Shown: piece after piece, positions 34,420-41,295 of the stretch
Numbering within the stretch: position 1 is the first letter of the stretch
How the letters are laid out: each line of letters opens with the position of its first letter
From: Rhodocyclaceae bacterium
GTDB taxonomy: Bacteria; Pseudomonadota; Gammaproteobacteria; Burkholderiales; Rhodocyclaceae
Length of the DNA: 41,295 bases
NCBI GenBank assembly: GCA_016791105.1
Contig: JAEUNM010000016.1
Coordinates: 1-41,295 of the forward strand
Reading direction: 5' to 3'
Position numbers and translations under genes: made by a program
The notes under the pieces: model-generated
What the model was told of the DNA's origin: nothing
The model's input: only the letters and a program-made list of their open reading frames with translations
Database searches by the model: none

Positions 34420-35808
34420 TTATTCGAGCAGAGCGTTCACGGCCGCCAGATCGTCTTCGCCCAGGCTGCCCGCAGCGGCTTTCAGTTTCAACTGAGCCAT
34501 CAAGGTGTCGTAACGCGCTTTGGCGAGGTCGCGCCGCGTCACGTACAGCTGCTGTTGCGCATTGAGCACGTCGATATTGATGCGCACGCCGACTTCGTAG
34601 CCCAACTTGTTGGCATCGAGGGACGATTGCGACGAAACCAGCGCGGCTTCGAGCGCTTTGACCTGCGCCCGGCCAGCCGATACGCCCAGATACGCCTGGC
34701 GTGCCGCAAACGCTGCGCCGCGGCGCGCGAAATCGAGGTCCGCGTCGGCTTTCTGGCGCAATGCCTGCGCTTCGCGCATGCGCGAATTGACGCTTCCGCC
34801 CGCAAACAAGGGCACGGCGAGTTGCAGCCCTATGGTGCTTTGCTTGATGTCACTACCCTGGCCGGTGATGGAACCGCCCTGGCCGTTCTGGCCATAGCTG
34901 GCAACCACGTCCAGGGTCGGCAAATGGCCGGAACGGGCCCGCTCCACCTCGCGCGAGGCAATTTCCTGCGCTGCAATCTGGGCCTGCACCGTCAAGGCGC
35001 CGGTTTCGGCACTGGATACCCACTGCTGCACGTCGTCGGGCGACGGCGCGCCCAGCGTGACGTCCCCGCGCAGGCGCTTCAGAACCTCGGGGTCATGCCC
35101 GATGATTTGCCGCAAATTGTCGCGTTTCACGTCCAGATCGGCGCGCGACGCGATTTCCTGCGCCGAAGCGAGGTCGTAGCGCGATTGCGCTTCGTGCACG
35201 TCGGTAATGGTGACCGTGCCGACATCGAAACTGCGCTTGGCCAGTTCGAGTTGCTGCGCCGTGGCGTCTTTTTGCGCCTGTATGGAAGCCAGCACGTCCT
35301 GGGCATACAGCACGTCGAAATAGGCTTGCGAGGTGCGCAAGGCCAGTTCCTGGCGCGCCTGGCCAAGTTGCGCTTCGGCTTGCGCCACCTGCAATTCGCT
35401 TTGCTTGTATGCGACCCAGTTTTGCCAGCGGAACAGCGGCTGCGATAGCGTCACATTCCAGCCGTTACTGTTGTAGCGCTGCTTGCCTTCCGGGAAAAGT
35501 GTCGGCGTACGGTAGTGCACGTCCTGGTTGTTGTAGGTGGTATTCGCGCTTGCGGAAAGCGTGGGCAGGAGGCCCGCGCGCGCCTGCGGAATGCGCTCGT
35601 CGACAGCGCTGCGCTGGGCGCGTGCGGAAGCGAACTGCGCGTCGCTCTGCACTGCGTCACGCCAGGTGGCGAGCAAATCCGCAGCCGCGGCCGGTAGGCT
35701 GGCAGACGCCGCCGCGACCATTCCGGCGGCCAGCAGGCGCCGAGTTACCCCACGCACCCCGAAATGACGGGAAACCCCACTACCTGTGCCACCCGCATGC
35801 TTGCTCAT
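34420..35808 (-). CDS. tolC: TolC-family outer membrane channel
   Basis: 462 aa. A signal peptide (RRLLAAGMVAAASASLPAAAA, cleavage near residue 44) precedes a typical TolC repeat architecture: LLATWRDAVQSDAQFASARAQR at the start of the first half, YKQSELQVAQAEAQLGQARQELALRTSQAYFDVL, and the second-half counterparts LAVPLFAGGSVNSRMREA and AYLGVSAGRAQVKALEAALV. It forms the outer-membrane exit duct for tripartite efflux pumps or type I secretion. ATG 35808 is chosen because GGGAG lies about 8 bases upstream; an ATG at 35841 has none. It is the last gene of the pcm-rhodanese-tolC set. Confidence 0.93.
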   Translation of the reverse strand: MSKHAGGTGSGVSRHFGVRGVTRRLLAAGMVAAASASLPAAAADLLATWRDAVQSDAQFASARAQRSAVDERIPQARAGLLPTLSASANTTYNNQDVHYRTPTLFPEGKQRYNSNGWNVTLSQPLFRWQNWVAYKQSELQVAQAEAQLGQARQELALRTSQAYFDVLYAQDVLASIQAQKDATAQQLELAKRSFDVGTVTITDVHEAQSRYDLASAQEIASRADLDVKRDNLRQIIGHDPEVLKRLRGDVTLGAPSPDDVQQWVSSAETGALTVQAQIAAQEIASREVERARSGHLPTLDVVASYGQNGQGGSITGQGSDIKQSTIGLQLAVPLFAGGSVNSRMREAQALRQKADADLDFARRGAAFAARQAYLGVSAGRAQVKALEAALVSSQSSLDANKLGYEVGVRINIDVLNAQQQLYVTRRDLAKARYDTLMAQLKLKAAAGSLGEDDLAAVNALLE

Positions 35809-35895
35809 CTGCTCGCTCCCTGCTCGTTGCATCCGCTTCATTCCGACCGTGCTCAGCGCGGCAATTCAGGGTTCGCTACCACTACCGGTATGCGC

Positions 35896-36219
35896 TCAAT
35901 AGCGCGGCATGGCCGGATCTATTTCGCAGGCCCAAGCGTCCACGCCGCCGGCGAGGTTGTAAATTTTTGAGTATCCCTGTTGCTTCAGGAACATGGCAAC
36001 TTGCGCGCTGCGGCCGCCGTGATGGCAGATGCACACGATGTCGGCGTCACGCGCAAGTTCGCCCATGCGGCCGGGCACGCTGTGCATGGGCATGTGTTGC
36101 GCGCCGGCTAAATGGCCGATGTTCCATTCGTGCGCTTCGCGCACATCGAGCAGTAGGGGCTTGGATCGCTCACCGTCGGCCAGCCACTCGGCCAGCGCAC
36201 GCGCAGACAATTGCCGCAT
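35896..36219 (-). CDS. Single-domain rhodanese-like sulfurtransferase
   Basis: 107 aa. LLLDVREAHEWNIGHLAGAQHMPMHSVPGRM is the rhodanese N-terminal half, and the active-site loop is CHHGGRS with its catalytic cysteine after VCI. YNLAGGVDAWACEID ends the domain. No signal peptide, so cytoplasmic; it is likely a GlpE-type sulfur carrier or transferase, substrate unknown. The ATG at 36219 has AAGGGG 5 bases upstream; a GTG two codons earlier overlaps it. It sits 23 bases after the pcm stop, so it is in the same operon. Confidence 0.92.
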   Translation of the reverse strand: MRQLSARALAEWLADGERSKPLLLDVREAHEWNIGHLAGAQHMPMHSVPGRMGELARDADIVCICHHGGRSAQVAMFLKQQGYSKIYNLAGGVDAWACEIDPAMPRY

Positions 36220-36242
36220 GGTCACCCCTTGACTACGAAAAA

Positions 36243-36896
36243 TCAGAATACAAAAGCTTTCGGCGCCGCCGCATTGGCAAGCGGGGCCACCACTGTTTCG
36301 AACAGGCCTTCGGTGTGGTACACCCCGTGCGTCTGGCAGGTGACGGACATGACCGTCATGGCCGGGCGTTTGCCGACCACCGCGATGAGGCGGCCACCGG
36401 GCTTCAACTGTTCGATCATGTCGTCCGGCAGTTGGGGTAGCGCGCCGCCCACATAAATGACGTCGTACAGACCGCGTTGTGGCCAGCCGTGCGCGGCATC
36501 GCCGACTTCGACCGTTACGTTCTGCACGCCGGCACGGGCCAGGTTGGCGCGCGCCTGTTCGGCCAGCACCGGGGAAATTTCCACACTCACGACTTTTTCG
36601 GCCATGGCGCCGAGCAGTGCGGCGGAATAGCCCGAGCCGGTACCGACGTCAAGCACGTAATCAGTTTTTTTGACCCTTGCCGCCTGCAGCAGGCGGGCAT
36701 CGACCAGGGGCGGCAGCATGCTCGCGCCCTCGCCGAGCGGAATTTCAACTTCGGCAAATGCCAGCGCGCGGTATGCCGGAGGAACGAATTCTTCGCGCTT
36801 GACGACAGACAGGGCGTCCAGAATGCCGTGGTCGAGTACATCCCAGGTACGGATCTGCTGGGCAACCATATTGAACCGAGCTTTTTCGAAATCCAT
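36243..36896 (-). CDS. pcm: Protein-L-isoaspartate O-methyltransferase
   Basis: 217 aa. FNMVAQQIRTWDVLD at the N terminus, VKREEFVPPAYRALAFAE, MLPPLVDARLLQAA and the SAM-binding LDVGTGSGYSAALLG match PCMT. It methylates isoaspartyl residues in ageing proteins. In many betaproteobacteria a divergent pcm-like gene of this kind precedes tolC. GAGGA lies 5 bases before the ATG. It is the first gene of the cluster and its promoter region holds a perfect palindrome, so a repressor may control pcm, rhodanese and tolC together. Confidence 0.92.
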   Translation of the reverse strand: MDFEKARFNMVAQQIRTWDVLDHGILDALSVVKREEFVPPAYRALAFAEVEIPLGEGASMLPPLVDARLLQAARVKKTDYVLDVGTGSGYSAALLGAMAEKVVSVEISPVLAEQARANLARAGVQNVTVEVGDAAHGWPQRGLYDVIYVGGALPQLPDDMIEQLKPGGRLIAVVGKRPAMTVMSVTCQTHGVYHTEGLFETVVAPLANAAAPKAFVF

Positions 36897-36908
36897 CGTA
36901 TCCTCTTA

Positions 36909-36926
36909 TATTAGTATCTACTAATA
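36909..36926. promoter_or_regulatory. Perfect palindrome at the pcm-tolC promoter
   Basis: TATTAGTA (36909-36916), two bases, TACTAATA (36919-36926): an 8-bp perfect inverted repeat, 13 bases upstream of the pcm ATG. The context is otherwise GC-rich. On the minus strand TTGCGT (36944-36949), 17 bases, then TATTAG (36921-36926) could be the promoter, so the palindrome would cover the -10 and start site. The form resembles operators of MarR-type repressors (analogy only). Confidence 0.6.
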
Positions 36927-37046
36927 AACGTCGGCAGGGAAGCACGCAATTTTAATCGAGACTGGCCGTTTGGGCCACGAACTTTGGCTGGCCCAAGCGT
37001 AACGGGGCCACAAGCTGTGTGCTGGGCGACGCCGCCACGCCGGCGG

Positions 37047-38543
37047 CTAGCGGGATTCCTTGATGAGGCGGCTGTTGGCAGACTGGATCGGGCGCGCATT
37101 GTTGCGGTACAGGCGCGCAAAAATGCCAAGTTGCTCCTGCGACAATTGCACGGGTTCTTTGATCACCATCCACAGCACGCCTTCGCTGCAGGGGGGCGTG
37201 GTGAGCGAGCCCATGTAGGTGAAATATTCGCGCTTGGCCGGTAGTAACTGACTCAGGTCCAGCCCGGTTTCGGGCCGCATTTCGACATCGCGCTCGAGCG
37301 GCAGGTTGTTCCACAGTACTTGCACGAACGGATTTTCGAGGCCTTTTTCCATCAGCACCGCGACCACGGCGAGGCGGCCGTCGATATCCTTATGGACGAG
37401 GTGCGCCACCATGTCGTACGCACGCCCATTGACGCGCTCTTCCGACGGCTTGTGGAAATGAAACTGCTGCAGTTCGTAAGTTTGCCCGGACACGTTGATG
37501 GTGCTGCCGGCCCCGACGTTCACTTGCACCGTGTGGCCATTGTCTATGATCGCCACGTAGGATGACTTGTAGTCGAATTTGATCGGGGTCAGGTCGACCC
37601 GTATGCCTTCACGTATGTCTATCGGGCTTTGGCGTTTGCCGGCATCGCATTGGGACCATTCCGGCTTCAGACTGCCCCATTTCGCGGGGCCGGATTCGCC
37701 GTCGTAGGTCCAGTGCACGTGATGCGGTGGCGGTGGTGGCGCCGCCATGTCCGGCACTTTGGGCGTCGCCGCACGCGGTGCGGCATGCGCCAGCTGGACA
37801 CGCCGCGGTGGCGGCGGAGCCGGCCGCGGCAGGGGAATTTCGCTGTGCGCCTCCGGGCGCGCTTGCGGCTGCGGACGCGGCAGCAAGCCAGGCAGCGGCG
37901 GGACGATGGATTTGTGCTCGGATTGAGCATGCGCATCGGCGGGCGGTTTGCTATCCACCGGCGGCTTGGCTTCGGCCTTGGGGGCTGCGGCGCCGTGCGC
38001 CTCCCCGCCAGCTTTGGCTTCGCGGCCGTGGCCGCTGTCGGCGACGAGGCGAGCGCTGGCGACCGGGCGCGTTTCGGTTACGGCCTTGCGGCTCGCCGCG
38101 CCAGCGATGCGGGCGCCGGCTTTTTCGGCCTGTTCCGCTACCTGGCTCAAGCCTTTCATGCTGGGCGGTTTGCACACTTCGCGGAACAGACGCTCGTCCA
38201 GAGTACCCGGCAAGAGGGCGATTTCGTGATCGCCCGCAAGACGCTCTTCGCGCACGATATTCATGTCTGCGTCGAAATAGACGCGCTTCAAGGTCACGAA
38301 CCTGAGGTATTGGCAGTCATAACGATTGAGCGCCTGCACCGCCACGTAGCCGGCTTTTTCGGCTTCGGCGTCGGGCAGGGTGAGCCGTCCCCAGGCGATC
38401 AGTTTGCCGGCGTCGGCACGCAGCACGCTGGCGCGGTCGATTTCTATGGTTTTGCCGCGCTCGGACGCAACTTCCACCCACTCGGACGCATGTACGGCCA
38501 TGCCGGCCAACGCCAGCAAACTGAAAAGTGCAACGCGCCACAT
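37047..38543 (-). CDS. Exported alpha-carbonic anhydrase with N-terminal adhesin-E-like domain
   Basis: 498 aa. A signal peptide (cleavage near VHA-SEW) precedes a 110-residue domain of the CNP1/surface-adhesin-E kind (EVASERGKTIEIDRASVLRADAGKLIAWGRL, YDCQYLRFVTLKRVYFD, ERLFREVCKPP), a Pro/Ala-rich linker (about 140-275), then a full alpha-CA. The latter shows HWTYDGESGPAKWG, SPIDI, the zinc ligands in FHFHKPSEE (His362, His364) and AHLVH (His384), and SLTTPPCSEGVLW. It should hydrate CO2 in the periplasm. The ATG at 38543 has AAGGGAA upstream and starts the signal peptide. Divergent from thiC. Confidence 0.88.
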   Translation of the reverse strand: MWRVALFSLLALAGMAVHASEWVEVASERGKTIEIDRASVLRADAGKLIAWGRLTLPDAEAEKAGYVAVQALNRYDCQYLRFVTLKRVYFDADMNIVREERLAGDHEIALLPGTLDERLFREVCKPPSMKGLSQVAEQAEKAGARIAGAASRKAVTETRPVASARLVADSGHGREAKAGGEAHGAAAPKAEAKPPVDSKPPADAHAQSEHKSIVPPLPGLLPRPQPQARPEAHSEIPLPRPAPPPPRRVQLAHAAPRAATPKVPDMAAPPPPPHHVHWTYDGESGPAKWGSLKPEWSQCDAGKRQSPIDIREGIRVDLTPIKFDYKSSYVAIIDNGHTVQVNVGAGSTINVSGQTYELQQFHFHKPSEERVNGRAYDMVAHLVHKDIDGRLAVVAVLMEKGLENPFVQVLWNNLPLERDVEMRPETGLDLSQLLPAKREYFTYMGSLTTPPCSEGVLWMVIKEPVQLSQEQLGIFARLYRNNARPIQSANSRLIKESR

Positions 38544-38545
38544 AG

Positions 38546-40711
<2,166 letters not shown>

Positions 40712-40733
40712 GGCACACAGGCATCGGGTAGGA

Positions 40734-40792
40734 GGTAGGGTTGCCCCTACCGTCCTCCCACACCACCGGACGTGCGGTTCCGCATCCGGCGG
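40734..40792 (-). ncRNA. Group II intron domains V and VI
   Basis: Domain V spans 40763-40792 and domain VI core spans 40734-40751 (GGTAGGG-GCAA-CCCTACC on the minus strand). They form the catalytic core end and branch-point helix of the intron and lie directly after the maturase stop codon, the usual arrangement when the ORF sits in domain IV. Confidence 0.75.
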
Positions 40793-40793
40793 T

Positions 40794-41295
40794 TCATTGA
40801 ACACACTGGAATCGTCGCATCGTATCGAGCAGCGACACCAGACCTAAACGATCAAAGAATGATTTCCGAAAAGCTTGGTTCATGTGGCTCGCGCCACTGT
40901 TCCACCACGGCCCCCGTTGGTTGAAGGCCGAGCGAAACGCCCGTTCTTCCGTCAATCCCGCCTGCATCAGGTTCTTGGCACGAGTATAGGGGCGTTTCCA
41001 CTGTCGCCACAGAATGCAGCGCAGCTTGCGCCTGATCCAGCCATCCAATTCTTCCAGCGCCCGTTTGGTTTCGGTCAGCCGGAAATAGGCCATCCAGCCA
41101 CGCAAGATCGGGTTAAGCTCTTCGATGACCTTGCGCACGCTACGCCCTCTCGCGCCTTTGAGCACTTCGCGGATCTTGTCTTCCAGCCGTTTCAGGCTGG
41201 TCGGCGCAATCTTCAGTTTCGGGGCCTTGTGCCACGTCAGGCTGTAGCCCAGAAACTTCCTCTCCCACGGATGCGCTACCGCGCTCTTGGCCGCA
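40794..41295 (-). CDS. Group II intron reverse transcriptase/maturase, C-terminal part
   Basis: Partial CDS, 5' end outside the window; about 166 codons are visible and the frame stays open to the edge. Visible segments: ERKFLGYSLTWHKAPKLKI, then the maturase (X/GIIM) domain with RSVRKVIEELNPILRGWMAYFRL, LDGWIRRKLRCILWRQWKRP and a terminal GPWWNSGASHMNQAF...DRLGLVSLL. No HNH endonuclease follows, as in class C-like proteins. It splices the intron and copies it into new sites. The stop TGA (40794-40796) is one base from domain V. Confidence 0.9.
   Translation of the reverse strand, partial: AAKSAVAHPWERKFLGYSLTWHKAPKLKIAPTSLKRLEDKIREVLKGARGRSVRKVIEELNPILRGWMAYFRLTETKRALEELDGWIRRKLRCILWRQWKRPYTRAKNLMQAGLTEERAFRSAFNQRGPWWNSGASHMNQAFRKSFFDRLGLVSLLDTMRRFQCVQ

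Larger units (their letters stand above)
40723..41295 (-). mobile_element. Group II intron, 3' portion (runs off the right edge)
   Basis: Read on the minus strand, the maturase stop is followed by a domain V hairpin (40763-40792, arms CCGCCGG/CCGGTGG with a CGC catalytic-triad position) and a domain VI hairpin with GCAA tetraloop (40734-40751). An outer helix GGGAGG/CCT-A-CCC leaves a bulged A at 40729 as branch point, and the intron 3' end (..CCCGAT) is near 40723. CGC instead of AGC is typical of class IIC introns. The 5' part is beyond the window. Confidence 0.8.

Noticed and set aside
37031..37047. GCCGCC-ACGCC-GGCGGC hairpin at the carbonic anhydrase stop codon
   Set aside because: Overlaps the stop codon and is not followed by Ts on the minus strand; not called a terminator.

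Overview
The window looks like a chromosomal segment of a GC-rich, Gram-negative betaproteobacterium. I infer this from the order waaC-waaA followed by a convergent pcm-rhodanese-tolC cluster next to thiC, from the complete lipopolysaccharide and outer-membrane gene set, and from the protein families. A Nitrosomonadales relative (Gallionella/Sulfuricella-like) would fit, but I cannot fix the genus from the sequence alone. No rRNA, tRNA or CRISPR array was seen.

Layout. (1) 198-3283, minus strand: a membrane diguanylate cyclase with a c-type heme motif, an orphan HicA-like protein and a YchJ-family protein. (2) 3309-7646: a tungstate/molybdate module. Two related ModE-type HTH regulators (one full length, one with most of its ligand domain missing) and a solo molbindin lie on the minus strand, divergent from the tupB-tupC-tupA ABC transporter. 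(3) 7910-14533: an exported beta-helix protein, then a three-PAS histidine kinase, a single-domain receiver and a receiver-GAF-GGDEF-EAL protein that is probably a c-di-GMP phosphodiesterase. (4) 14702-17839: a sodium:solute symporter with a His-rich tail, a VanZ-family membrane protein and a convergent BamE-like lipoprotein. (5) 17938-23399: two two-component systems. One resembles the 'proteobacterial dedicated sortase' kinase/regulator pair but has no sortase here. The other is OmpR/EnvZ-like and lies divergent from a CpxP-like periplasmic protein. (6) 23433-26409, minus strand: dsbD, cutA, apaH. (7) 26652-34368: envelope sugar genes, namely rfbBDAC (dTDP-L-rhamnose), a UDP-glucuronate 4-epimerase, a core-type glycosyltransferase, waaC and waaA. 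(8) 34420-36896, minus strand: tolC, rhodanese and pcm, with a clean AT-rich palindrome at the pcm promoter. (9) 37047-40711: a fused periplasmic alpha-carbonic anhydrase (minus) divergent from thiC (plus) with its TPP riboswitch. (10) 40723 to the right edge: the 3' part of a group II intron, inserted 11 bases past the thiC stop and running on the opposite strand.

The main themes are envelope construction and quality control (LPS core, rhamnose, TolC, DsbD, CpxP-like, BamE-like), cyclic-di-GMP and phosphorelay signalling, and oxyanion uptake for W/Mo enzymes. The observations I rate highest are the internally deleted ModE-like regulator beside a solo molbindin, the sortase-less PDS-type two-component pair, -10 boxes placed so that cutA and the OmpR-like gene should be read as leaderless mRNAs, GC-rich inverted repeats in several promoters, the pcm palindrome, and the intron behind thiC.
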